Assembly: GCA_947589035.1 (NCBI GenBank)
Contig: CANPYZ010000005.1
Coordinates: 1-64,000, forward strand
Length of the DNA stretch: 64,000 nucleotides
Reading direction: 5' to 3'
Source of the DNA: an uncultured Clostridia bacterium
GTDB taxonomy: Bacteria; Bacillota; Clostridia; Oscillospirales; Ruminococcaceae
In this document: positions 17,453 to 25,980 of the stretch, in pieces
Layout: each line of letters begins with the position of its first letter
How positions within the stretch are numbered: position 1 is the first letter of the stretch
Notes under the pieces: model-generated
What the model saw: the letters and a program-made list of their open reading frames with translations, nothing else
The model's database searches: none
Told to the model about the DNA's origin: nothing
Position numbers and translations under genes: made by a program

Positions 17453-19804
17453 ATGAACTTTGCAGAATTAAAAGAAAAAGCGATAGAGAAATATTTTTCC
17501 GGAATGAATCCGCAGCAGCTGGAGGCAATTAAAACCGTAAAAGGTGCAGTATTAGTGTTAGCCGGAGCAGGGAGCGGAAAAACAACAGTCATTGTGAACC
17601 GAATAGCGAATATGATTTTATTCGGGGACGTGCTGAATACACGAACAGCAGAACCGGAACCAGAAAATTTAACTCAACTGGAAGAATACATTCAAGGGAA
17701 ACGAATCCTTACAGCGGAAGAATTGCAGAAAATCCTGAATGTGAGGGCGATTAGTCCTTGGAAAATATTAGCCATTACATTCACGAACAAGGCAGCCGGA
17801 GAACTGAAAGAACGGCTTTCCGGAAAATTAGGAGAAGCAGCGCAAAAAATTCATGCATCAACATTTCATTCCGCTTGCGTGCGAATGTTAAGGACTTGTA
17901 TAGACAGAATCGGGTATCAGAATAATTTTACAATTTATGATACAGACGATAGTGTGCAGACCATGAAACAAAGTATAAAAGACTGTCAGGTTTCGGAAAA
18001 GGATTTTCCGGTGAAACAAGTTCTTTCCGCCGTTAGTCGGGCGAAAGATGAAATGATTTCGCCGGAAGAATATACAAATCAATATGGTTCAGATTACCGG
18101 CAGAAAGTGACGGCGAAATTATACCAGAACTATCAGGAAAAATTAAAATCAGCGAATGCAGTGGATTTTGATGATTTAATTTACTTAATGGTGAGAATAT
18201 TTGAACAATGTCCGGATATACTGGAAAAATATCAAAATAAGTATATGTATATTTTAGTAGATGAATATCAGGACACGAATCATGCACAGTATCGGTTAAT
18301 TAGTCTGTTATCCGCAAAATATGGGAATTTATGCGTTGTTGGCGATGATGACCAGAGTATTTACCGTTTCCGGGGGGCAGATATTCAGAATATTTTAAGT
18401 TTTGAAGATGAATTTGCTGATTGCAAAACGATTCGTTTAGAAAAAAATTACCGTTCGACACAGCATATTTTGAGTGCAGCGAACAGTGTTATTCGGAATA
18501 ATATTTCCCGTAAAACGAAAACTCTCTGGACATCAGCAGGAGACGGCGAAAAAGTACATGCTGTAAAATTAAGTGATGAACAGGCGGAAAGTCAATATAT
18601 TGCTGAAATTATTCAGAAAGCCGTTGCTTCAGGGAAGAACTATTCAGATTTCATGGTATTATACCGAATGAATGCATTGTCAAATATGGTAGAAAAAACG
18701 CTGATCCGGAATAAAATTCCGTATAGAATTTATGGAGGGATTCGCTTTCAGGATAGAAAAGAAATACGAGATGTTATGGCGTATTTAAGCATTTTGTCTA
18801 ATCCGGAAGATTTAATACGTTTCCGGCGAGTTGTGAACACGCCGAAAAGAGGAATTGGAGAAGTGATGATTTCCCGTATTACAGACATTGCGCAAGATTT
18901 GCACATCAGCCCTATTGAAGTCATGCGCAATAGTGTGAGTTATCCAATATTAGGAAAAAGAACAGCAGCTTTAACGAAATTCGTTTCTTTAATGGATGAA
19001 TTGCAACAAGCATTGAAAACAATGCCTTTAGCGGAATTTTTTGATTTCATGCTTGAAAAAACAGGCTATACAGAAATGTTGGAACAGGAAAAAGAAACCG
19101 GAAAAGAACGCCTTGAAAACGTGAAAGAATTTCGTTCAAATATTGTGTATTATGTAGAAAATGCGGAAAATCCTGATTTAGAAGGTTTTTTAGCGGAAAT
19201 GGCATTATACACAGATGCTGACAAGGAAAACAGCGCAGACACTGTTTCTTTAATGACGATTCATTCAGCGAAAGGTTTAGAATCAGACAGTGTTTTTGCG
19301 GTAGGCATGGAAAATAATTTATTTCCGAGTTACAGAAGTATGGAAAATGAAGAAGATTTAGAAGAAGAACGGCGGCTTGCTTACGTGTTAATGACGAGGG
19401 CGAAAAGGCATTTATTTCTTTTGCATACGGAACAAAGGTTAATTTTCGGGGATTACCGAAATAATGAACTTTCTCAATTCGTCAAAGAAATTGAACAGGA
19501 ACATTTAGAAACGGAAGATAAAACAATTTCCTCGAAAAGGAAAACAAGCACGTTTTCCAGAAAAATTCCGGAATCGAATTTACAAAAACAAATGGAATTA
19601 CTTTCGCAAACGAAAAATACACCCGTTCAGGGAAGTCCGGCAATGCATTTTTCAGCAGGGGAAGAAATACAAGATAGTAAATTCGGAAACGGAATAATTT
19701 TAAGGGCTGAAAAAATGGGGAATGATTATCTTTTAGAGATTGCTTTTGACAATTTCGGCACGAAAAAACTCATGGCACGTTACAGAAAAATCACGAAACG
19801 GTAA
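17453..19804 (+). CDS. pcrA: ATP-dependent DNA helicase, UvrD/PcrA family
   Basis: 783 aa. A 3'-5' SF1 helicase for repair and for clearing conflicts between replication and transcription. Seen in order: Q motif MNPQQLEAIKTV, Walker A AGAGSGKTT, motif Ia ITFTNKAAGELKERL, Walker B VDEYQDTN, motif III VGDDDQSIYRFRGAD, motif IV RLEKNYRST, motif V VSLMTIHSAKGLE and motif VI AYVLMTRAKRHL. The segment between Walker A and motif Ia is about 45 residues longer than in Bacillus PcrA. The C-terminal ~50 residues (GEEIQDSKFGNGII...) form the Tudor-like RNA-polymerase-binding domain. The start ATG at 17453 has AAAGGGGAAA upstream. Confidence 0.95.
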   Translation: MNFAELKEKAIEKYFSGMNPQQLEAIKTVKGAVLVLAGAGSGKTTVIVNRIANMILFGDVLNTRTAEPEPENLTQLEEYIQGKRILTAEELQKILNVRAISPWKILAITFTNKAAGELKERLSGKLGEAAQKIHASTFHSACVRMLRTCIDRIGYQNNFTIYDTDDSVQTMKQSIKDCQVSEKDFPVKQVLSAVSRAKDEMISPEEYTNQYGSDYRQKVTAKLYQNYQEKLKSANAVDFDDLIYLMVRIFEQCPDILEKYQNKYMYILVDEYQDTNHAQYRLISLLSAKYGNLCVVGDDDQSIYRFRGADIQNILSFEDEFADCKTIRLEKNYRSTQHILSAANSVIRNNISRKTKTLWTSAGDGEKVHAVKLSDEQAESQYIAEIIQKAVASGKNYSDFMVLYRMNALSNMVEKTLIRNKIPYRIYGGIRFQDRKEIRDVMAYLSILSNPEDLIRFRRVVNTPKRGIGEVMISRITDIAQDLHISPIEVMRNSVSYPILGKRTAALTKFVSLMDELQQALKTMPLAEFFDFMLEKTGYTEMLEQEKETGKERLENVKEFRSNIVYYVENAENPDLEGFLAEMALYTDADKENSADTVSLMTIHSAKGLESDSVFAVGMENNLFPSYRSMENEEDLEEERRLAYVLMTRAKRHLFLLHTEQRLIFGDYRNNELSQFVKEIEQEHLETEDKTISSKRKTSTFSRKIPESNLQKQMELLSQTKNTPVQGSPAMHFSAGEEIQDSKFGNGIILRAEKMGNDYLLEIAFDNFGTKKLMARYRKITKR

Positions 19805-19830
19805 GAATTTCAGAAAATCTTGTGAAAGCA

Positions 19831-19859
19831 TTGACGAATGATTCAGAATATGCTATAAT
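19831..19859 (+). promoter_or_regulatory. promoter of thyX
   Basis: TTGACG, a 17-base spacer, TATAAT, with TG one base before the -10. Confidence 0.85.
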
Positions 19860-19894
19860 AAAAGAGAATATGTGAAATTAAAGGGAGGCATTTC

Positions 19895-20671
19895 ATGAAA
19901 GTGAAACTAATTGCCCATACGGCAATGCCGGAAAAAGTTGTTGCTGCTGCGGCGAAACTTTGCTATTCCGATACGGGGGCAATGGAATTATTAGAGGGGA
20001 TGAGTGACGAAAAAGCGGAAAATTTTGTACACATGCTGAATACAATCGGGCATGAAAGCCCAATTGAACATGCGAGTTTCAGTTTCGCCATAGAGGGCGT
20101 TTCCCGTTCGTTATTGGCGCAAATTACCCGTCACCGGTTGGCAAGTTTTTCCGTACAAAGTCAGCGATATGTCCGGATAACTGATTTTTCCTATGTGACA
20201 CCGCCGGAAATTAAAGCCGAACCGGAAGCGTTACAGCTTTATGAAGAAACAATGCAGAACTGTGTGGAATCTTACCGGAAATTAACGGAAATTTTAGAAC
20301 AGAAACATTATCAGGCATTTCTTCAGGAAGGCTGCACGGAAAAGCAGGCACGGCAGAAAGCTGAAAAAAAAGCCATTGAAGATGCAAGGTTTGTTTTACC
20401 GAATGCGAGTGAAACGAAAATGGTTGTTACGATGAATGCAAGGGAATTATTGCATTTTTTCCGGTTGCGGTGCTGTAATCGGGCGCAATGGGAAATTCGG
20501 GAATTAGCAAAAGCAATGCGGAAAGAAGTTTACTCAATTGCACCGGCATTATTTGCGCAGGCAGGGGCGGCATGTTGTTCCGGAATGTGTCCGGAAGGGA
20601 AAATGACCTGTGGCAAGGCAGCACAAGTTCGTGAAGAATGGGAAATGCTGAAATCAGAATTGAAAAGCTGA
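19895..20671 (+). CDS. thyX: flavin-dependent thymidylate synthase
   Basis: 258 aa. It makes dTMP from dUMP with methylene-THF and FADH2 and replaces ThyA, so DHFR is not needed to recycle folate. The ThyX motif is intact: RHRLASFSVQSQRY (RHRxxSxxxxSxRY) near residue 80. Other family segments are HESPIEHASFSFAIEGVSRS and ARELLHFFRLRCCNRAQWEIR. GGGAGG lies upstream. dUMP can come from the dUTPase encoded at 47135. Confidence 0.97.
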   Translation: MKVKLIAHTAMPEKVVAAAAKLCYSDTGAMELLEGMSDEKAENFVHMLNTIGHESPIEHASFSFAIEGVSRSLLAQITRHRLASFSVQSQRYVRITDFSYVTPPEIKAEPEALQLYEETMQNCVESYRKLTEILEQKHYQAFLQEGCTEKQARQKAEKKAIEDARFVLPNASETKMVVTMNARELLHFFRLRCCNRAQWEIRELAKAMRKEVYSIAPALFAQAGAACCSGMCPEGKMTCGKAAQVREEWEMLKSELKS

Positions 20672-20732
20672 TTTCCAGAATTTAGCCAGAACAAATATGA
20701 ATATTTTTCATGATGAAAGGAAAGATAAGTTT

Positions 20733-21281
20733 ATGATTTATGTATTTTTAGCAAACGGTTTTGAAGAAGTGGAAGCTTTAGCACCGATTGACTTACTTCG
20801 CAGAAGTGGGAAAGAAGTGCAGGTTGTCGGAATTGGCGGAAAGAGTATCACTGGTTCACATGGCATTACTGTGCAGACGGATATTTCTGATAAAGAAATT
20901 ATTCTCGGGAAAGAATTAGAAATGATTGTTTTACCTGGGGGAATGCCTGGAACGCTGAATTTAGAAAAATCTGAAACTGTACAAACAGCAATAGATTTTT
21001 GTGCGGAGCGGAAAATTTTCATTGGGGCGATTTGTGCAGCACCGTCTATTTTAGGTCATAAAGGGTTATTATCCGGAAGGGAAGCGATTGCTTACCCGGG
21101 ATTTGAAACGCAATTGACCGGAGCGAAAATTTCAGAACATTCCGTTGTACAAAGTGATTATATTATCACTGCACAGGGGGCAGGGGTAGCTTTACCATTC
21201 GGGCTGAAACTTGCGGAAGTATTAACCAGTGCGGAAAAAGCGAAAAAATTAGCAGAAGCAGTCTGCTATCCGGAGCATTGA
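20733..21281 (+). CDS. DJ-1/PfpI family protein
   Basis: 182 aa, full length for the YajL/DJ-1 group. The start MIYVFLANGFEEVEALAP at 20733 has AAAGGAAAG upstream; the longer frame from 20697 is not favoured. The nucleophile-elbow Cys is in IGAICAAPSIL, the acidic partner in NGFEEVE, and the second active-site segment is SEHSVVQSDYIITAQG. Members act as glyoxalase or deglycase-like enzymes or redox chaperones; the exact reaction cannot be told from sequence. It sits 3 bases before the cyclo-ligase gene, in the same operon. Confidence 0.9.
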   Translation: MIYVFLANGFEEVEALAPIDLLRRSGKEVQVVGIGGKSITGSHGITVQTDISDKEIILGKELEMIVLPGGMPGTLNLEKSETVQTAIDFCAERKIFIGAICAAPSILGHKGLLSGREAIAYPGFETQLTGAKISEHSVVQSDYIITAQGAGVALPFGLKLAEVLTSAEKAKKLAEAVCYPEH

Positions 21282-21284
21282 CCA

Positions 21285-21845
21285 ATGAACACAGAAAAAC
21301 AAATCCTTCGGCAAAAATTTCGATTACAAAGAAGTCAGTTATTACCGGAAGTTCGGAAACAGAAAGACCATCAGCTTTTTTTGAATTTGATTCAAGAGCC
21401 GGAAATTTTAACAGCGGATTTAATTTTAGCGTATGCTTCTTGTCATAATGAGCCGGACACATGGGAATTTATCCGCTGGGCACTGGAAAAGAAAATTCCG
21501 ATAGCGTTTCCTAAATGCGGACAAAACTGGCATATGCAATTTTTTCTGATTAATCAATTAGAAGATTTGCAAGCCGGGGCGCATGATTTGCCTGAACCGA
21601 TTACGAACCGGAAAGCAGTCATCACGAAAAATACAATTTGTATTGTTCCAGGAATTGCATTCACTAAAGAAGGCATTCGCTTAGGTCAGGGCGGGGGATA
21701 TTATGACCGTTTTCTGAAAAATTATCCGGAATTGCAGACAATCGGCATAGGGTATGATTTCATGATAAAAGAAAACTTGCCTTATGAAGAGCATGACTGC
21801 CGAATGAAGAAAATTATTACAGATTTAACGGAGGAACAAGCATGA
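21285..21845 (+). CDS. 5-formyltetrahydrofolate cyclo-ligase
   Basis: 186 aa. It uses ATP to convert 5-formyl-THF to 5,10-methenyl-THF and so clears a dead-end folate. Seen: the N-terminal basic stretch KQILRQKFRLQRSQL, and the family signature IRLGQGGGYYDRFL near residue 140. It overlaps mltG by 4 bases (ATGA). Folate salvage here fits with thyX upstream and folD nearby. Confidence 0.93.
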   Translation: MNTEKQILRQKFRLQRSQLLPEVRKQKDHQLFLNLIQEPEILTADLILAYASCHNEPDTWEFIRWALEKKIPIAFPKCGQNWHMQFFLINQLEDLQAGAHDLPEPITNRKAVITKNTICIVPGIAFTKEGIRLGQGGGYYDRFLKNYPELQTIGIGYDFMIKENLPYEEHDCRMKKIITDLTEEQA

Positions 21846-23119
21846 AATCTGAAAACGAAATGGATTCACTCAATATACAGCAGCCTGCCGGAGAATCTGA
21901 ACCGGAAAAGGAAGTTAGACGGAAGAAGCCCCGTCCGCCTCGTGCGGAAGAATCCAAAGAACTGGAAGCAAGACCCCGTCACGCCATGCAGACGAAAAAA
22001 AATAAGAAAAAACTTGCCCAGAAGAAAAAACAACAGCGCAGTGCAAGGGTTTACGGGGTGTTAATGATGTTGACCTTTGTTTTTGTCATATCAATTTCGC
22101 TTGCGGTAGGAATTATTGAAATCGGGAAAGACATGTTAGGCATTAACGGTTCACAGAAAATAGTATTATTTAATATTCCAGAGGGGGCAACCACGAAAGA
22201 AATTGCAGATAATTTGTGTGAAGACGGAATTATTCGCATTCCGAAAGCGTTTATTTATTTTTCCCGTTTAAGTAAAGCAGATGCGAATTATGTTGCCGGA
22301 AATCATGAAATCAGTGCTTCTATGGCATATGAAACGTTAATTGACGAACTTTGCAAGAACGTGACAGATAACAGTGACCAGAATGCAGTAGATATTATGT
22401 TTCCTGAAGGAATTAATTTGTATGAGGCAGCAATGAAATTACAGGAAAATAATATTTGTGATGCGTCTAAATTTTTGTATTATTTTAATACAGGAAATTT
22501 AGGTTATGAATTTGAATCACATCTTCCGTCATCGAGCAGTTTAAAATTTTATCGCATGGAGGGGTATTGTTTCCCTGACACGTACACGTTCAATGAAGAA
22601 AGTGACCCAGCAGACGTATGCCGGAAAATTTATATGAATTTCAATTTGAAAATTACAGAAGAAGACTATGCAAGAATTGAAGAATTAGGCTCAACATTAG
22701 ATGAAATTATCACGTTAGCCTCAATGATTCAGGCGGAAGCGGCTTCACCTGATGTCATGGCAGATGTTTCTTCAGTATTCTGGAACAGACTGAAATATCC
22801 CGACCAGTTCGGCGGAGGAAAATTGCAGTCTGACCCGACAACAAGATATGTGCAGAGAGTGATTAAGCAAAATATTGAATTAGAAAATCAGCAGATTTAT
22901 GATGCTTATGACACTTACGTTTGCACAGGTTTACCAGCAGGAGCAATCTGCAATCCCGGAATGGACGCAATTCATGCCGCTCTTTATCCGAGCGAAACGA
23001 ATTACTTCTATTTCTATGCGAATATAGATACCGGGGTTACATATTTTGCGGAAACGCTGGAAGAACATGAAGCAAATATCGCTATGGTAGAAGGTCAGCA
23101 GAACGGCGGAGCAGAATAA
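21842..23119 (+). CDS. mltG: endolytic transglycosylase MltG (YceG-like)
   Basis: 425 aa. Residues 1-75 are a charged cytosolic tail rich in Lys, Arg, Glu and Pro. One membrane helix follows (~75-97, VYGVLMMLTFVFVISISLAVG), then an extracellular LysM-like subdomain and the YceG domain. The catalytic Glu is in LASMIQAEA near residue 300, followed by VFWNRLKYP, the usual MltG order. It cleaves nascent glycan strands and limits their length. It overlaps its neighbours at both ends, so expression is coupled with folate and U32 genes. The long basic/acidic tail exceeds that of E. coli MltG but is common in Clostridia. Confidence 0.93.
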   Translation: MKSENEMDSLNIQQPAGESEPEKEVRRKKPRPPRAEESKELEARPRHAMQTKKNKKKLAQKKKQQRSARVYGVLMMLTFVFVISISLAVGIIEIGKDMLGINGSQKIVLFNIPEGATTKEIADNLCEDGIIRIPKAFIYFSRLSKADANYVAGNHEISASMAYETLIDELCKNVTDNSDQNAVDIMFPEGINLYEAAMKLQENNICDASKFLYYFNTGNLGYEFESHLPSSSSLKFYRMEGYCFPDTYTFNEESDPADVCRKIYMNFNLKITEEDYARIEELGSTLDEIITLASMIQAEAASPDVMADVSSVFWNRLKYPDQFGGGKLQSDPTTRYVQRVIKQNIELENQQIYDAYDTYVCTGLPAGAICNPGMDAIHAALYPSETNYFYFYANIDTGVTYFAETLEEHEANIAMVEGQQNGGAE

Positions 23120-24366
23120 TGCAGTACAGGGAAATCCTTTCTCCGGCAGGAGATAAAGAACGACTAATAGCGGCATTAGACTATGGCGCAGATGCGGTGT
23201 ATTTAGGCGGAAAAATGTTCGGAATGCGTGCAGGCGCACCGAATTTCGACAGTGAAAGTTTATGTGAAGCCGTTGAATTAGCGCATAGCCGGAAGAAAAA
23301 AGTATATTTAACGGTGAATACTTTGCCGAGAAATGCAGAATTAGCAATATTGCCGGAATTTATTTCCGAGGCGGTAAATGCGAAAATTGATGCAATGATT
23401 GTTGCAGATTTAGGCGTTATGGAACTCATTAAAAAATTTGCGCCGGAAATGGCAATTCACATGTCCACGCAAACAGGAATTGTGAATTATGCGACAGCGA
23501 ATGCATTATATCACGCCGGAGCGAAACGAATAGTATTAGCGAGGGAACTTTCTTTAGAAGAAATTGCCGAAATCCGGAAGAATACGCCGGAAGACTTAGA
23601 AATAGAAGTCTTTGTGCATGGTGCAATGTGTGTGTCATTTTCCGGAAGGTGTCTGTTGTCTGCCTATTTGGCAGACAGGGACGCTAACCGGGGAGCTTGC
23701 GCCCAGCCGTGCAGGTGGAAATATTATTTAACAGAAGAAAAGCATTTAAATCAGCCGTTAGAAATGCAGGAAGAACCAGAAGGAACATATATTTTCAATG
23801 CCCGTGATTTATGCATGATTGATCATCTTGATAAATTAGCGGAAGCGGGCGTAACGTCTTTCAAAATTGAAGGGCGGGCGAAATCGGCGTATTATGTCGC
23901 AATGGTGACGAATGCTTACCGAATGGCAATGAATGCATATTTACAACATCCGGAAGAATATCATTTGCCGGAATGGATTCATGATGAAGTATTTAAAATC
24001 AGTCACCGGAGGTACTGCACAGGATTTTATTTCGGGCATCCGAACGCTTGTCAATATTATGAAAACAGCGGCTATATTAGCGAATGTGAAGTTGTCGGCG
24101 TGGTTAATCGGTGTGAAAATCATTGGATTCATGCCACACAAAGGAACCGTTTTTTCTTAGGTGATGAAATAGAAATCATTGCCCCGAATCAGAAACCATT
24201 CCGTTGCAGACCGGAAAAAATTCTGAATGCCGACGGTGAAGAAATTGAAACGGTCAATCATGCCATGATGGAATTTTCTTTTCCGTGTGAAAAAGAATTT
24301 CCGGAAAATAGTTTTATTCGGACGAAAGTAAAATCTCCGGAAAATGAGGATAAATGCATTTTATGA
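23119..24366 (+). CDS. U32-family protein, TrhP/YrrO type
   Basis: 415 aa. The U32 signature is exact: EVFVHGAMCVSFSGRCLLS, followed by RGACAQPCRWKYYL; its cysteines form the cluster that binds iron-sulfur in studied members. The start reads EILSPAGDKERLIAALDYGADAVYLGG, the TIM-barrel N-terminus. Characterised relatives (E. coli TrhP, Bacillus YrrN/YrrO) hydroxylate uridine 34 of tRNAs rather than degrade protein, so that is the likely role. The start overlaps the mltG stop (TAATG). A second, longer U32 gene lies at 45099. Confidence 0.92.
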   Translation: MQYREILSPAGDKERLIAALDYGADAVYLGGKMFGMRAGAPNFDSESLCEAVELAHSRKKKVYLTVNTLPRNAELAILPEFISEAVNAKIDAMIVADLGVMELIKKFAPEMAIHMSTQTGIVNYATANALYHAGAKRIVLARELSLEEIAEIRKNTPEDLEIEVFVHGAMCVSFSGRCLLSAYLADRDANRGACAQPCRWKYYLTEEKHLNQPLEMQEEPEGTYIFNARDLCMIDHLDKLAEAGVTSFKIEGRAKSAYYVAMVTNAYRMAMNAYLQHPEEYHLPEWIHDEVFKISHRRYCTGFYFGHPNACQYYENSGYISECEVVGVVNRCENHWIHATQRNRFFLGDEIEIIAPNQKPFRCRPEKILNADGEEIETVNHAMMEFSFPCEKEFPENSFIRTKVKSPENEDKCIL

Positions 24367-25019
24367 ATCAGAAACAAAAGAAAATATATTGGCTGTATTT
24401 CGGAATATTTTATGTTGTCTGGGCGGTAATTACGTTAATTGTCCGTCCGGCAGTTAATGCAGTTATACCGGAAAATTCAGTAAAATCCATAATAATTTTT
24501 GACTGGTTAATTAAAAATCTTTGCTGGACAGTTCCGGCATTAAAGTTAATCATTCAATTTGAAAATCGTCTGTATCTGAAAAAACAGGAATTATTTCATT
24601 TTTCAGTGGAACGAGAATTTTTTCTTGTTGTTTTCGGGGAAATTCTGTTTTGCGTGTTTAATTCCGTGATTGCGCATAAGGGCTTTTATGTGAATTGGGG
24701 GAATTGGGTTTCCTGTTTGGCGTTTGTTTTCGTGGGAATTACGGAAGAATTTGTTTTCCGTGGATTTCTGCTGAATGCGACAATTACGGACAAAAATCAA
24801 AATTTTGCCATAGGGCTGAATGCCATATTATTTTTAAGCATTCATTTTCCGATATGGATTTTGCAAGGGAATTTTGTTCAGAATTTCAGTCATTTTGGGT
24901 TTGTGACGATTATTTTGTTAAGTATCTTTTTCAGCTGGAGTATGCTGAAATTCCGAAATATTTGGAGTTCGGTCATTTTGCATATGTTATGGGATATTTT
25001 AGTAACTATGCTGAATTGA
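24354..25019 (+). CDS. CPBP-family intramembrane metalloprotease
   Basis: 221 aa with about six membrane helices. The CPBP (Abi) motifs are visible: EEFVFRG (EExxxR) near residue 130, FLSIHFPIW with the second-motif His, and HMLWD near the C-terminus. Family members include CAAX-type proteases and bacteriocin-immunity proteins; the substrate is unknown. The start is ATG 24354 or 24363; GAGGA at 24346-24350 is too close to the first and far from the second, so the start is uncertain. It overlaps the U32 gene and ends at a strong bidirectional terminator. Confidence 0.85.
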   Translation: MHFMNQKQKKIYWLYFGIFYVVWAVITLIVRPAVNAVIPENSVKSIIIFDWLIKNLCWTVPALKLIIQFENRLYLKKQELFHFSVEREFFLVVFGEILFCVFNSVIAHKGFYVNWGNWVSCLAFVFVGITEEFVFRGFLLNATITDKNQNFAIGLNAILFLSIHFPIWILQGNFVQNFSHFGFVTIILLSIFFSWSMLKFRNIWSSVILHMLWDILVTMLN

Positions 25020-25022
25020 ATC

Positions 25023-25058
25023 AAATCAGCCTGAATAAAAATTTTCAGGCTGATTTTT
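25023..25058. terminator. bidirectional terminator
   Basis: The stem AAATCAGCCTGAA / TTCAGGCTGATTTTT lies between the converging CPBP and M23 genes. Confidence 0.88.
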
Positions 25059-25062
25059 GATA

Positions 25063-25902
25063 TTATTCTGTTGGTTCTTCGGAAAGTTTTTCCTGATTGC
25101 TGAGATACTCGGCAGGATTAAGGTAAATTTCGCCCTGCATGAGTTCAAAATGCAGATGGGCAGCCATTGCGCTTTCAATGTCGGCAGTGTCGCCAATAGC
25201 ACCAATGATTGTTCCGGCTTCGACTTTGTCGCCAGTGCTAACAGTAAGCCCATTATTTAAATTGCAGTAACGGCTTGTCAGTCCATTCTGGTGGTCAATG
25301 GAAACTGTCACGCCCCAAAGGGCATCATTTTCAATATTGCGAACAATTCCGGAACCGACAGCGCAAACAGAATCACCGAGCGTTCCGGCAATGTCAATTC
25401 CGTTGTGCGTTTGCCAAATGCCAGTAGTATTAGATTTGACTAATTCGCCGTTGCTGAACTCTTCTAAAATTTCCCCCTCAAGTGGATAACAAAGCGGTTC
25501 AATGGAAACGGGAATTTCCGATTCCGGTTCTGTTTCAGGAATTGAAGGTGCTGTTTCCGGCGCATCTAAAACAGCAGCTTGCTGAGTAATGGGTTCTGTT
25601 TGTACGGGGGCAGTCTGTAAAGGTTGAACGCTGATTGGTTCATTGTTGAAAGGTTTTGTTTCTGGTTTGGTTTCAGGTTCAGTTTCGGGCTGAATTTCCG
25701 GTTCAGTTGGTTTGGGAATATCCGTCTGCACTTCCATAACGTGAATATCATTGACAGCGGAATCCAAATCAAGCGTAATTTGATTTTTGGTTTGTTCGTA
25801 AGCAAACCAACAGGCAAAAGTAATCATTGCCATGCACAGCATTAACACAAGATAAAATCCTAAATGTTTTTTCAGCTTGTGTTTTACAGCAGTTTCTTTC
25901 AT
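25063..25902 (-). CDS. membrane-anchored M23 (LytM) endopeptidase, SpoIIQ-like
   Basis: 279 aa. The start is ATG at 25902, eight bases after GAGGTG; the TTG at 25905 is less likely. One membrane helix (~13-33) is followed by a Pro/Glu/Thr-rich linker (~45-140) and a C-terminal LytM domain. The zinc ligands appear complete: HNGIDI (HxxxD) and HLHFEL (HxH). Size and layout resemble SpoIIQ, the forespore protein of the engulfment channel; in Bacillus the first His is lost but in Clostridia it is kept. A vegetative cross-bridge endopeptidase is equally possible, since no spoIID or spoIIIA neighbour is present. Divergent from the ABC exporter genes. Confidence 0.85.
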   Translation of the reverse strand: MKETAVKHKLKKHLGFYLVLMLCMAMITFACWFAYEQTKNQITLDLDSAVNDIHVMEVQTDIPKPTEPEIQPETEPETKPETKPFNNEPISVQPLQTAPVQTEPITQQAAVLDAPETAPSIPETEPESEIPVSIEPLCYPLEGEILEEFSNGELVKSNTTGIWQTHNGIDIAGTLGDSVCAVGSGIVRNIENDALWGVTVSIDHQNGLTSRYCNLNNGLTVSTGDKVEAGTIIGAIGDTADIESAMAAHLHFELMQGEIYLNPAEYLSNQEKLSEEPTE

Positions 25903-25980
25903 CAATAAATCACCTCTGAGAATATCTTTGACCGGAAGACGGCAAAATATTCACAGAGATGTAGAAACAGGGAGGTATTT

